Part shown: piece by piece, positions 33,349 through 45,373 of the stretch
Layout: each line of letters starts with the position of its first letter
How positions within the stretch are numbered: the first letter of the stretch is position 1
NCBI RefSeq assembly: GCF_030272615.1
Contig: NC_081406.1
Location: forward strand, 263,902,624 to 263,966,623
Length of the DNA stretch: 64,000 nt
Direction of reading: 5' to 3'
Source: Cryptomeria japonica
Taxonomy: Eukaryota; Streptophyta; Pinopsida; Cupressales; Cupressaceae
Program-made: the position numbers and the translations under genes
Notes under the pieces: model-generated
The model's database searches: none
Seen by the model: the letters and a program-made list of their open reading frames with translations, nothing else
Told to the model about the DNA's origin: nothing

Positions 33349-34548
33349 TGTAGCAAGAAAATACACATAAATATGTAAAATCAAACACATTCACAACAAG
33401 GTCAACAAAAACATAAATGAAATAAATAAATTGAACAATCAAACTATCCAAGCTCCTTTGACGAATGCCTCACTTCTCCTTATTTCTCCTCAAATTATAC
33501 TAGTATGTTGACTCAATCCATTTTGCAACTCATATGAAGCAAGGGAAAAAGTGTGATAGGTGAGAATACTGGAAGATTTAAAATTATATGGATTCAACAG
33601 AATGATAGCGTAAATGTAAACTACTAAGATGTCTAAAATGAGGAAACAAGAACCCAATTTATAGACTTTGATATCACATTGAGCGGACAAGATCAACTCA
33701 ATCCAACAGTTGAGATTTTATGCAAGGATGAGTTAAAAGAGAAATTGCCATAAGAAGTGAAGAGAAAAAGGCATTAAATCAAAAAGAAAATAGAAACTTC
33801 CATTTGTACTCAAAATATTCCATTTAAACAAGAATGAGGTGGAATTAATAATTTTAAATTATTAATTCCACTCATAACTCAAATTAGCCAATTAATATAA
33901 AAAATATTAATAGTAGAAAAAAGTGAAAGAATAAATAAATATTGATTTATTTATTCAAAAGGGAGGACATGTTAGTAAGAAAGGGGATTGATTAATTATT
34001 TAATTAATCAACCTAGGGGAAATGATTTGAACAATTTAAGATATCAACTCGATTGTTGAATTAAGCCCTAATAGTGATGATTGATTGGATAATAATTGAT
34101 AAAAATTAACGACAATTGGCTGAGGTTGACAACAAAATAGGACAAAAGATTGAAAAAGACCCAAGATTGAAAATGACTTTGATAAGAGACTGATAAGATC
34201 GATTGATAAAGTGCCATGAAAGGCAGATAGTGTGTCACAGAGGACTGATTGAAATTGATCGATAAAGAGGTTGATAATTAATGACTGATTAATTATAAAC
34301 AAAGAGGTAATTGAGTCTAATTTTCAAGATGAGACCAATTCGAATGATTTGAAAATGATAAAATGCCAATCATAATGATTTAGGACCAAATGTGAATGAA
34401 CAAGACCGATTAGGGTTGGATTTGAAATGAACTGAAACCGAAGGAATGACACAATGCCAACATATGATGAAGATCAAAAGCGACATAGAAAACATGTTAA
34501 AAATTAGGTTAGCGACGTAGGAGTGATGACCAATTTTGAGTGTCTACA
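33349..34548 (-). repeat. gypsy-H 5' LTR (right copy, 1,200 bp)
   Basis: The + strand begins TGTAGCAAGAAAATAC and ends GAGTGTCTACA, so the minus strand starts TGTAGACACT. It is collinear with the left LTR and keeps its three inverted repeats (33,839-33,871, 33,929-33,956, 33,988-34,011). Confidence 0.8.
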
Positions 34549-34629
34549 CCACTAATATCATTAAGAAGCTTATTTTTGAAAATAAATGATTTTTCTCCAC
34601 CATATCCATTAGGTTGGGTTATTAAGGGT
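34549..34629. other. Short spacer between gypsy-H and gypsy-2
   Basis: About 80 bp of older sequence. Its last five bases, AGGGT (34,625-34,629), form the left target duplication of gypsy-2. Confidence 0.7.
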
Positions 34630-36040
34630 TGTAATGTCATAAATTGTACACCTTTAATTAGGGTGTCAATTTTACACTCTCATAGCAGTCATTTTGTATT
34701 TCTCATTCCTCTATGCATTATGGGACCTTTCATTGATTTAAATTAATATTTAATTCATCTTATTCCACTTTAATACATCATCAATCTTGTTTGGGTCCTT
34801 AATTTTAGGTGTGCCATTTATCTTTTATTATCTTGATTTATTATAGATCCTGCCCTATTTTAAATCTCAAGACACATTTCCCCCACCTAAACATTATATA
34901 TTGTCGCACAAACTTAATTTTAGCATTAGAACCCTATTATTTGGCATCACTAGAAAGTTAGACTCAAACTGTCGAGACTATGATGCCGAAGGCCACATGG
35001 TCCTCTCCTATCCAAATCTAGATTTGTGTGAAAATGTGATAATTCTAGTTAGCCTAAAGGTGATTTTATTATGAAATACCTATATAAGGCATCCATCTCA
35101 ATTCATTTTGACATCTTATATCATCATTGCGATTTCACTCCAATTCAAGAGCAATTATTCTTCTCCAAGATCAAATCCAAATCAAGGAGCAATAAACTAC
35201 AATAAGGCATCTTCATTTATGTTTATATTATGGTTTCATGATGGATTTTATGTGATTTATCGTGTTATTACATCAACACATGGAGGGATTATCCTAAGAG
35301 CATTACATCACCTATTAAAGTTATAATCAATTCACTCAATCATTTCAATTCAAGCATATCCAATTCAATTTCAATTCAATTCAAGGGTTGATTCCAAACC
35401 TAGGGTTTGAAATAAGCAAACCCCTATAAACAACCCGAACACCATTTTTCTCCTCTTGTGTGTAGTTACAAATTTTTGACTAAGATATAAAGATTGAGAG
35501 GCAATCAATAGACAAACACAGATCAGTACCAAGAACCCAAATAGGAAAAAAAAAGACTAGGACAATCTAGGTGCTCCTATCCATGACCAAGGCATCTTGT
35601 TCCTCAGAAAACCACATTGGATTTAATAGGAGCAAAATGTAGATTCATAAGAAGATAGATCTTGATTAGTGTACAATAGTTGGAAGACAAAGGCACCTTG
35701 GGAGACCAGGTCTAGTGAATTAAACTCCAAATTTTAGTCATAAGTACACCTCTATGTTTTTTGCCCATTTTTGTGCGTATTGCAAAGGTTCTGTCTATGT
35801 ATCAGTCTATTACAGTCCTTTAAGTTTTTGTTTGCATCATATATAGATCTTAGTTTAACATCATTTCAAATCCATACACTTTCCAAAGAAGAAAAGGAAT
35901 AGAAACCCTAAGGTACCATTTGGATCTCTTTGACAAGAGTTAGTCAAATTCAATCACATCTTTGTGGTCTCGTATTCCAATATTTGTGTGAAAGTGGATC
36001 TTGGCCCTAATCCTACCTTTCTCTATTTTCATACATTACA
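34630..36040 (+). repeat. gypsy-2 5' LTR (1,411 bp)
   Basis: Begins TGTAATGTCATAAATTG and ends CATACATTACA. TATATAAGG at about 35,080 fits a promoter TATA box. The partner LTR has the equivalent CTATATAAGGC at about 50,020. The primer site after 36,040 (TTTTGGTAAACTTGACTC) was not matched to a tRNA. Confidence 0.85.
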
Positions 36041-36485
36041 TTTTGGTAAACTTGACTCTTCTTACACTTGCATTACTTCTGATTTTAATTTTCATATAGG
36101 ATTTTTACATGTTATTAGATGCATTCATGTACTTGCATTATTTTATTGTTTAGTTCATTATTTAGTTTATGCACTTGCATCTCATAGCTAATCACATTAT
36201 TAGTTCATTAAATGCACATGCATGGTTTAGATATTAATTCTTTTTTCATGACATTGTTGATTCATTTCATTAGGCATCATAGACTTAAAAAAAACAATTA
36301 AAATCTTTTCATGTTGCAAAGAAAAATATTCACGGCGTTGCCTCAAACCCCATTCCATGCTGTCAATTTTGAGATAAAATGTTGGCCTTCAACTGACTTG
36401 TCTTTGAAATGTGATTTTCCTAGTTGTACTACAATAAATAATATAGATGCATGCAATGTTTCTTTGGCCTCTCTTATATCACCTT
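36041..36485 (+). other. gypsy-2 leader
   Basis: AT-rich sequence between LTR and first ORF. GCATCTCATAG and CATTATTAGTTCATTAAATGC type stretches recur. No coding signal. Confidence 0.4.
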
Positions 36486-36526
36486 AAACCTCTCCCAAGG
36501 TTTCTCTCTTCAATGAGGACATTTTG

Positions 36527-37404
36527 ATGCAAGAAGATATTCCTAACACTTCTCTCAATGATATCTCTCTTTGGGATGAATCATTAAAAAATGATGTTGA
36601 TTATTCTCCTAATATGTATCTCCCTCATGAGAGTTCCTTGGTGAAAGAGGATTCTATTATTTTACAAGAGGATGATATGATTGACAATCCCCTTAAAGAA
36701 GTTTTACCTTCTTTTCATTTAAATAATTTTCCCTCTAGAGATGAAGCATTAATGAGTGATGTTTTTCCCTCTCCTAAATATTGTCTTACTTATAATAATA
36801 CTTTAGAGCAACAGGATGATATACTAAACACCTTCCTTAATATCACCTTACCTTTCATACATGGTACCTCTCTTAGAGATGAAGCATTGATGGATGTTGT
36901 TAATCCTTCTCCCAAAGTTTTCTCCAATGATAAAGATACCTTAGAACAAGAGGAGGATGTTATTAACACTTTCCTTGATGCTCTCTCTCTCTCTCTCTCT
37001 CTCTCTCCTAAAGATAAGGCTTTAGTGGATAAGGAACCTAATCAATTAATACCGTTCATATTGTTGTTTATGTGAATCCTAAATTTGTTCAACATGGCAC
37101 CCAACCTAAAAACCAACCTGTAATGAGTACTAACAAACCAAAGAGACCTCCTGGCTATTTCTTAAGAGTTGCAAAATTCATATGTGAAACAAATGATATG
37201 GAAAGGAAACTAGCACAAAAAAATATTCTCAAAATGCCTCACACAAATACTACTATAATCAACAAGCAAGATTCCAACATTCTTCTTACATCCCTTCCTT
37301 CCCACCCTCATCTTAATAAAAATGATCATAGGGAACCTAATATTGTTGAGCAACTTCATGCAACCTTAGCTAAGATTTCCCTTTGGGACTTGATTCAAAA
37401 TTGA
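36527..37404 (+). pseudogene. gypsy-2 ORF1 with acidic tandem repeats
   Basis: ATG at 36,527, though the same frame reads openly further upstream (SPKVSLFNEDIL). To 37,075 it encodes about four imperfect repeats of roughly 45 residues, each with a core like NTFLN, then DEALM and PSPK (QEDIPNTSLNDISLWDESLK; SRDEALMSDVFPSPK; SLRDEALMDVVNPSPK; SPKDKALVDKEP). A CT microsatellite at 36,981-37,007 encodes Leu-Ser repeats in the last unit. The second part, 37,072-37,404, is in another frame and is basic (NKPKRPPGYFLRVAKFICET). It occupies the gag position but shows no gag motif I recognise. Confidence 0.55.
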
Positions 37405-37419
37405 CCTTCATACCATGGG

Positions 37420-38077
37420 TTGATCCAAGAAGCCTTACAAAAGGTAATTCCTCATCCTTCATCTAAACCAAATGATATTACATTCTCACAAGATGAATTG
37501 CCTTCAACTATAGAGATTAAAATTAGAGATGACCCCATTATGATCACTCCTTGTATTTATGAGAAAAGAATAAGAGGTACCTTAATTGATAATGGGCCAT
37601 CACTTGACATTTGTCATGTTGACTTATTAAATTAGATGAATTGGGATTATTCTTCTATTCAACCCGATCCCCTTTGTTTTCATGTCTTTGATAACGTTCC
37701 TAGAGAGTCACTTGGTATAGTCATATTACCTATCAAATTAGGAACTATGACTTTAACCACTTCTATTCATGTCATTCACAATGATATTAGTTATAACCTT
37801 CTCTAGGTAGAGCATGGATTTATGCTATGAAAGAAATCCCTTCTACTATTCACCGCCCAATCAAATTCATACATAATAATAAACTCCACACAATCAAAGA
37901 TGATCCTAATCCTTATGATGTTGTTCATGATGAAGTAGGATGCATATATCCCTTTTGTACTATTATTCCTTCTACAACACTATAAAGGGGAAAATTAGGT
38001 GACTTGGTAATTTGCAACAATGAAGGAGAAATCACAAAATCACCTATTTTGCTTGGGGGAGATGATGCCTTTACATT
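37420..38077 (+). pseudogene. gypsy-2 retropepsin-like protease relic
   Basis: Reads IKIRDDPIMITPCIYEKRI, then RGTLIDNGPSLDICHVDLLN, then (after a stop at 37,633) FDNVPRESLGIVILPIKLG and, in a shifted frame, a GRAWIYAMKEIPSTIHRPIK-type end. This is the plant gypsy aspartic protease pattern (LIDNGS.LN ... VLG.I.LP ... YN.LLGR.WI). Here the active site is DNG, as in a known subgroup, rather than DTG. A frameshift near 37,805 and stops break it. Confidence 0.75.
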
Positions 38078-39124
38078 CAAAAGAGGGGGTAAATCCACTA
38101 GATTTAGTCACTAATTAGATTACGACTGAATACTAAGTAGATTGATTGAAATGAAATATGTTCGACCCTCTTTTGTAAGTTGACTAGTTGAATGAAAACT
38201 AAGTGCTAAAAATGAAGAAATATATGAGAAAACAGTGAGCTACAGATTCGAGATTTCGTTGTGCACGTGGATCTGAGAAGTTTGAGATGATTCAAAGCTG
38301 CTCTGAAAAATCTGCCAAAAGTAGAAGGGACCATTTGTCCAGACCAAGACATCCACCATTTTGGTCCTCTGAACTTTCTATGCATCGAAAAGGGTTCTTT
38401 CGTCTCTACAAATAAAACTTAATTCTAGAGGTACAACTGCACACCTATTCCCTGCACACAGAAGGAGAGGGAAATGTGTTTGAAATGACTAAAAGTAGAA
38501 ATCCTCCTCTTTGAGGGGATGTTGAATTGATTGAAAATGAAATGTGTATACCTCCTTGTGAAGTTTTGCTTTCCTCCACATGGAATTATGACTTCATGAA
38601 TTATAATGATGATCTCCTCTTCAATGCTTGAAATCTTGACTCTATTGCTGCTCCAAATATTGAAGGAAGACTAAAAATTCTCAACTGCTCTTAAACGCTA
38701 GAATGCTTGAAGACATCTTGAATTTTCTGCTCCTTCTTTTCTCCCTTTTCTCTCAAATGAGAGGGGAAATCCTTCTTATATACTTTCCAGTAGGATGAAT
38801 TAATTAATTTTCTAACATAAACCAACATAGAGGGGTGTTTCTTGCTCAAATTTGAGGTGGATCAAGGGGTCCAATTTAGGTCCCCTTTAGGGAGGACCAT
38901 GACACCACGTACTAGTCATGGTGAGGACCAGGGTGCCACACCCTGGTCTTGCCCTATTTTGGGGCAGGATCAAGGTGGCAATGTGGTGCACCTTTGAGCT
39001 GAATGGTGTTTTTGACATTTGTGAGCATAATCAAGTCTCCGATCAAGCCGAGGGGCGCAAACAATAAGGCAAAGACCCAAATGTGATCAAAAAATTCTGA
39101 GGAGTGCAATTTTAGGATTCTACA
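38078..39124 (-). mobile_element. Probable solo LTR inside gypsy-2
   Basis: About 1.05 kb of non-coding sequence interrupts the frame downstream of the protease. The right end read on the minus strand begins TGTAGAATCCTAAAATTGC, typical of a gypsy LTR start. The left boundary is set by loss of coding at about 38,078 and is approximate. No target duplication could be confirmed. Confidence 0.4.
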
Positions 39125-39740
39125 AATACAATCTCCTATTACTAATGCTTTAGAAAGGATTTGGAGTTATTTATATTTTAGACCTTCCTTTAGTGGATAT
39201 AAGATCCCCCAATCTAAATATGAAGCCTTGAAGGAGTATTTTGTGTCATTTATCCAAGCTTCTTGATCTATTCCAACCTCTTCTTCAAACACGTCTTGAT
39301 AATGATGGGGGCTCTTTAGAACTCAAAAATAAGAGTGAAACCTCTCTTCTAGACATTTCAACACCTATATCTAATTCTACGCATGGATACAATGGACATG
39401 GTTTACTTGATGTGTGCAACAAAGTTTTAAAGGTCATGAGAAATCACACTCTTCCAACAAAGATTTCAATTTCCAAGATCTTCTTTTGTCAACATCCCCT
39501 CCCCCATTTCCTAGTGCATCCATGTCTTCTCATGTTTCATTACAACAAGATAATATTTTGTCAAATCTTCTTCAAGCCAATTTGATTACCCTTATTTTTC
39601 CCAAACAAAGGAGAAAACAAGGACAAGACCTTGAAAATCCTACTTTTTGTGTGTATAATCAACTCCTTGTCCATTCAACTAATGAATGTTGAGCTTTAGA
39701 TATTAAAATTTAACAATTCTTTGATTTTGGTATCATTCAA
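39125..39740 (+). pseudogene. gypsy-2 degraded coding segment
   Basis: Frames read YFRPSFSGYKIPQSKYEALK, then a hydrophilic stretch (LELKNKSETSLLDISTPISN), then CVYNQLLVHSTNECWALDIK at about 39,648-39,707. The last resembles the C...H...ECW.L...I tail of plant gypsy gag. Its position after the protease is unexpected for one intact element. Stops and frameshifts are common. Confidence 0.45.
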
Positions 39741-41429
39741 GTATAAGGTGATAATGAGTGGCATTTTCATCACCATTATAAATAGCATCTAAGTTCCTAT
39801 TATGTTGCTCCTCACTGTGTGACATTGGAAGCTTACCTTTTGGGGGCTCACTATCATTCATGGTGGTAAAATTTAAAGTGCAATCATACTTGGTAAGCAA
39901 CATAATAGTCTATTTATTCTTGTCTCCACACTTGGGGCAATAATAGTTTTTCAATCATTTCTTCTATGTAAGGATTCACTTTTCCTTTATTGAGTTGCAT
40001 CTTTTATAACTGGATGTCCTTTCTTGCATAAAATTATCCTCCAAGTGAGTACATTTGTTTCTCTTAATTTGGACTTATTATTTGTTTGAAATAGTACATC
40101 TTTCATGAATAATCTCTCCTTAGTGAATATGTGCAATCCTTCACTAAGAATACACTTTTTCCTAGCAATAGGGAAGGTGTGCATTCTTATTCTCCTTCTC
40201 TTTCTCAAAGATGTAATTTTTATTAAAGATCTCCTCTATTTTTGGAGGTAGATATACTTGGATAAACATCTCTTCGTCCTTGCATCCCTCAAGAGGATCC
40301 CTTTACATTTGTTGTAAGATATGTCTTTTCTAGCTATCTCTTCCTCACCTATAAGAGTTATACCATTTTAGCTTGGATTGCATGAACATTGCTGCTTAAA
40401 GGATATCTCCTTGGTGATAGAAGTGTGTATCCTTGTTACTTGATCTTTTAACCTTAAGATATTAACATAAGGCCATGTTGTGCAGGAGCACCGAGTGAAC
40501 CAAGTGTACCTCCTGATTCCAATGACCTTTATGGGGTCAAATATGAGAATTTTGAGTTCTAGATGGTTTATTGTGTCAAATAAGGTTTAATGAGACCAAT
40601 AGTATTGCAATAAGCTCATTTGACCATTCATGTAATCAAGTTGTCTAGATGGTTTTAGGAAGGTCCTGGTTTGGCCAACATTGTGCAAATGAGTCAAAAT
40701 GGGTCAAATTGATGTAATAATGTAAATGTTGGTTCCAATAGTCCTTTCATGTCTATTTGGACCTATTTAAATGTGTTTTAGGTCATGGTTTAGCAAAATG
40801 CTAGTTTGGAGTCTAAGTTGGTTGAGTAATACAAAAATTGTCATATTGTCAATTTGTTGTCATGACAATTTTGCACTTTTTATAAGTCATGATTCTCCAA
40901 CAATCAGTTCAGTTTGAAAAATGGTTGGAGGAGGTTGTGTTCATTTGGGGTGACACCTTTAAGGACCCCAAACCTCGAAAGATGTAAGTGTCTGTTGATT
41001 TGATTGTTCTGAGAAGGAAATTGAAGCATCAAAACTATTAGGAATGCAGGAAATTGTCTAATTTCTGTTGATTGCATACTGAAGGTGGATTGGGAAGATT
41101 GATCATCACATAGATCCTTAAACTAGCTTTTTTTACCTTTTTTTTGCATTTGGTGTGAAGCCTTGAAGTTATTGCTGCCCCATTCTACAAGCAAATCTCT
41201 ATCGGGTAGCCTAAAACCCTCAAACCCCTAGGGTTTGATTGTAATAATGGGTTTTGGCCTATCAATCCTTAATTGAACACTCTTTTGTTATAGGAAATGA
41301 TAGGCCACTGTATCATATGTCAATTACAAGAGCCATTAAGAGGACACAACATGGCGAAGAGGATGGAGAACTAACCCTAGTTCTGGCATCTCTATGTGAT
41401 AGACCAGTTTGATGAGTGCAGTGCAAGAG
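39741..41429. other. gypsy-2 interior, unrecognised
   Basis: Two textures: 39,741-40,450 holds short broken frames, and 40,480-41,400 is GGTTTTGG/TCAAATGG-rich sequence that looks like LTR or leader sequence. No protein motif or boundary was found. Confidence 0.35.
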
Positions 41430-42387
41430 AATTGAGAAGAGATTCTATGCGCTCAAAACAATCTTGTCATAAGACTTATCTTGTCCCTTGTTGGGCTTTT
41501 TGGGCTTCTCAATCTATTCTTCAATCAGATCTTCAAGCTTTTGTGCTCGGTAAACATTACTATATTTGCCCGCTTTCATTGTTCATCAACAATTCCTTAT
41601 TTATAAACAATTTCTAACCACTTAATCTCCTTGATCACATTTCTCATGATCAATCTTAGCCATCAAATTATCAAACTTGACTAGGTTCAGTGTATCCTTC
41701 GATCTGAAAATGTTTTACCTCGCCTTGGAACTTGCATTCCTTCCTTGGAACTTGTGCTAGGTTATTGCAGTTCAAACTGTGCTATAGATCTTCCTCTTGA
41801 TTTTCCATTGCTGTAGATTCTTAACAAACTTCTTTCACGAAATACCAATCATTTATTCATCTCCAGCTCATCAACATCCTTCATTAAATAATGCTTTTAT
41901 TCATCCAATGCGATCTATTATAACTTGGTTGTTACTCGGTAAATACTGAACTTCACTCGGTAGACATTCTGCCTTCTTTAACCGATATCAATAACCTTAG
42001 GGTTTACCAACTAGGTTCTTTTCTTGGTGACATAGTACAATATTAAACTTATAATCAACAACATATGTAGGATATCAAAACAATCAAAATAACATGATCT
42101 CATCATTGTCTAACTCGGTAATAGTTTCCCATTGAATAACTTATTATTCCCCTTTATTATCACATTCTTTCCGTGTCACTTACCGACCTCTTAATACTCA
42201 TCAAAACATACTTCTCAAGATATGGTAACATCATACTAAATCAGAAAATCAATTTCTTGACATCAATGACAAAATAATATTATTAAGACAGTAATCATCC
42301 TTTCTCAATTATATCAACAATCTCCAACAACCTTCTCAATAACCTTATTGAAATGCCAACAATCTCCTTTCTATTGAAATGCCAACA
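41430..42387 (-). repeat. Copia-B 3' LTR, truncated
   Basis: Collinear with 47,545-48,517 and ends on the + strand with GAAATGCCAACA. About 520 bp of the LTR distal end (R/U5 part) is missing, including the hairpin module. Confidence 0.85.
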
Positions 42388-42770
42388 ATCTCTCCCTTTG
42401 GCATTGATGGCAATACCAACTTTAAATGACAATACCAACTGGATTTATTTCAACTGATTTAGATTTAGATTGCTGTTTAAACCTTCTCTTGAAGTCTTCT
42501 CCCCCTATCATTAGTCTTCTGTTGTCTTCTGCATTTATTCTTCTCCCCCTTTGACAACAATGCCAAAAAAAAACTAATTCATGGTTTCTTCCCCTATGAA
42601 GTGATTGCCTTGCTGTGTAACACATGAATCATCTCAGTCTCGGTTAGAGCAACTTGTCTCTATTCACTATTTCCCGCACACCTTTAGAAAACCTCCTAAA
42701 GTGCGTAAATCAACATCAATCCACAAATAATATTCTATAGTCATCGAATTGATGCTTTCACCGAACTCTG
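42388..42770 (-). promoter_or_regulatory. Copia-B multi-polypurine-tract region
   Basis: Minus strand CCAAAGGGAGAGAT (42,388-42,401) abuts the LTR. Further tracts: AAAGGGGGAGAAGAA (about 42,538-42,552) and AGGGGGAGAAGAC (about 42,497-42,509). The shared motif TTTGGCATTGTTGTCAAAGG is at 42,548-42,567. Confidence 0.8.
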
Positions 42771-43590
42771 TCAGTGAGTAGAAGATAGGGGTAGGACCCC
42801 TAACTTGCTTCTGAGATATTCAAAAGTGCCCCTTGGCAGTGGCTTTGTGAAGATGTCTGCTATTTTCTCCTTTGAGCTGATATATTCGAGCACAACTTTC
42901 TTCTCTTGAACTTCTTCTCTGAGATAATGATACTTTATAGAGATATGCTTTGTCTTAGAGTGCATTACCAGTTTATTTGAAATGTTAATGGCACTATTAT
43001 TATCATAGAATATAGTTATTGGCTCAGTAACTTTCTCATTCATACCTTCCAACAGTTGTTTGATCCATGCTATATTGGTACAATTTAATGCTGCAGTGAC
43101 ATATTCAACTTCAACTGTTGACTTGAAATGCATCCTTGTTTCTTGCTAAGCCAACTTACTAGTCTATCTCCCAAAAAGAAAGCTCCACCACTTGTGCTTT
43201 TCCTGTCATCAATGTTTCCTGCCCAATTAGCATCAGTATAAACCTTTAAATCAAAATCATTCCTCTTTTCATATACTAAGCCATAATCTTCAGTGCCTCT
43301 CAGGTAACTGAAAATTCTCTTGATTGCTGTCATATGGGTTTCTTTGGGATCTGCAAAAAATCTTGCAACTATTCCTACTGCATGTGCTATATCCGACCTG
43401 ATGTGAACAACATATTGCAGCTTTCCAATCATAGAGCGGTAAAGTGTCTCATCAACAGATGCAGATTCATCATTCTTTGATAGTTTACAGTTAGTAGTCA
43501 TAGGAGTGCTTATAGGTTTAGAATCCTCCATTCCAAATTTCTTCAAGATTTCCTTTATATACTTGGATTGAGTAATGAAAAACATTTTTC
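42771..43590 (-). pseudogene. Copia-B RNase H and RT C-terminal part
   Basis: Minus strand from about 43,585: FGMEDSKPISTPMTTNCKLS, YRSMIGKLQYVVHIRSDIAH, then the RNase H start LKVYTDANWAGNIDDRKSTS. After a frameshift near 43,130: STVEVEYVTAALNC, TIFYDNNSAINIS and ADIFTKPLPRGTFEYLRSKL. The Asp and Glu pattern of RNase H is visible. A frameshift at about 43,585 separates it from the reverse transcriptase core. Confidence 0.9.
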
Positions 43591-44357
43591 ATTTGTAGTA
43601 TTTGCAAACCTATAAAATACTTTATCTCATTGATTAATGACATCTCAAATTCTTTGCACATTTCATTTCCAAAGTTTTTGCATAAGGAGTCATTACCACA
43701 AAAAATAATATCATCAACAAATATGGCTGAAAGTAGTATACCATTGTTTTCATCATTCTTCATGTAAATGTTGCTATTTTCACTTGTCCTTATAAATCCA
43801 ATCTTGATCAAATAAGAGTGCAGTCTCTCATACCATGCTCTAGGTGCTTATTTCAGACCATATAAAGCTTTGTTCAATTTACATACCTGATCTTTATTTG
43901 TGTCTTCAACAAATCCTTCAGGCTGTTCAATATAAACTTCTTTTTCTAGTATACCATTCAAAAATGCAGATTTAACATCCATTTGATATACCTTGAAATT
44001 TTTGAAAGAAGCATATGCCAACAATGTTCTCACTCCTTCAAGTCTTGCCACAGGTGCAAAAGTCTCACCATAATCAATTCCTTCTTCTTGAGCATATCCT
44101 TTGCAAACTAGTCTTGCTTTATTCCAAATGACCTCTCCTTTTTCATTTAGCTTGTTTCTGAAAATCCACTTTGTACTGATTACATTTTTGTCCTTTGGTC
44201 TTGGGACCAATGTCCATGTTTCATTCTTCTTGATTTGTTCAATTTCTTCTGTCATAGCATTTATCCAATCTTCATTACTAAATGCCTCTTTTACTATTCT
44301 CGGTTCAAATTCAGATATCAGACATGTGTTTTGTCTCAGTGTGTTCCTTGTCATCAC
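43591..44357 (-). pseudogene. Copia-B reverse transcriptase core
   Basis: Minus strand: [53 protein letters not shown] and [13 protein letters not shown] follows at 43,848-43,850 where the family has glutamine before APRAW, consistent with a CAA to TAA change. The same frame then continues through WYERLHSYLIKIGF to the catalytic FVDD at 43,710-43,721. Apart from that stop the domain is well preserved. Confidence 0.9.
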
Positions 44358-44539
44358 TGGATCATCCTTATCTCCTATAATCTGACTTGATGCATGATTT
44401 CTTCTGACATATTTGGCTAGTATGGGGTTGGTAGGCTCTGTAAGATCTTCTTCATCACTCGGTAACTGGATATTATGTTCATTTTCTATAGCAATTTTCT
44501 CGGTAGGACTTCTCGGTTGAACATAAACAAATTCTTCAT

Positions 44540-45355
44540 AATTTTATGGTTCTTTGGAATTTCCTTCATCATTTCTTTCTGCAAATTCATCAATTTTCAC
44601 ATTTGTACTTTCCACTATTTTGTTAGATGATTTGATCAGACATTTAAATACTTTACTTCTAGAAGAATAACCAAGAAATGTTCCTTCCTCACTTTTCTGA
44701 TCAAACTTTCCATTTCTGTCATCTTTGTGAACATAGCATCTACTTCCAAAGATTTAAAATAACTTACATTGGGTTTCTTATCATACTAGATTTCATATGG
44801 TGTCTTCAAAGTTCCTTTCTCCAGTTGTACTCGGTTCAGGGTGTAGACTGCAATGCTAATTGCTTCTCTCCAAAATGTTTGAGGTACCCTCTTTTCTATC
44901 ATCAGGGTTCTGGCACAATCTACAATTGATCTCTTTCTTCTCTCAGCTATCCCATTTTTCTGTGGAGTTCTCGATGCAGATACTTGCCTTTTTATACCAT
45001 GATCATTGCAGAATAAGTTAAATTCATCAGAAGTGAACTCACCTCCTCTATCAAATCTAAGACATTTCAGCTGTCATCCTATTTCATTTTCAACTCTTGC
45101 CTTGTACCATTTAAACATTTGAAAAGCTTTTGATTTTTCTTTTAAAAACATAACTGACATCATCCTTGAGTAATCATCCACAAATAATATGAAATATTTA
45201 TCACCATAATAACTTTGAACTTTCATGGGACCACAAAGATCAGTGTGCACTAGATCTAAAATTCCTTTAGAAGCGTACGACTTACTTGTAAAGCTTGATC
45301 TTGTCATCTTACCCATCTGGCATCCTTGGCACATAGCATTCTCAGGTTTTTCCAA
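44540..45355 (-). pseudogene. Copia-B integrase, broken
   Basis: Minus strand: CQGCQMGKMTRSSF (zinc part), LVHTDLCGPMKVQSYYGDKY with the first catalytic Asp kept, FVDDYSRMMSVMFLKEKSKA, then a stop at about 45,074. Degraded GEFTSDEF and RTPQKNGIAERRKRS follow. The C-terminal half has several stops and frame changes. Confidence 0.85.
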
Positions 45356-45373
45356 GCTTGGTAGACCTCTTAC

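Larger units (their letters stand above)
11183..34548 (-). mobile_element. gypsy-H: large minus-strand LTR element without recognisable pol, host of three later insertions
   Basis: The direct repeats at 11,183-12,389 and 33,349-34,548 are the LTRs. Read on the minus strand the element starts TGTAGACACT at the right LTR. Without the three inserted elements the interior is about 6.7 kb. On the minus strand it has a leader of about 1.9 kb, then a gag-like ORF opening at 29,889 (MLVETRSKSKKS), continuing past the Copia-C insertion and fading beyond Copia-A. No protease, reverse transcriptase, RNase H or integrase motif was found in the interior. A purine-rich tract (minus strand AAAGAGGGTCAAAA) abuts the left LTR, which sets the orientation. 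No target-site duplication was found (left flank ATGAG, right flank CCACT). It fits a LARD-like or other non-autonomous element, or one that lost pol by deletion. Confidence 0.7.
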
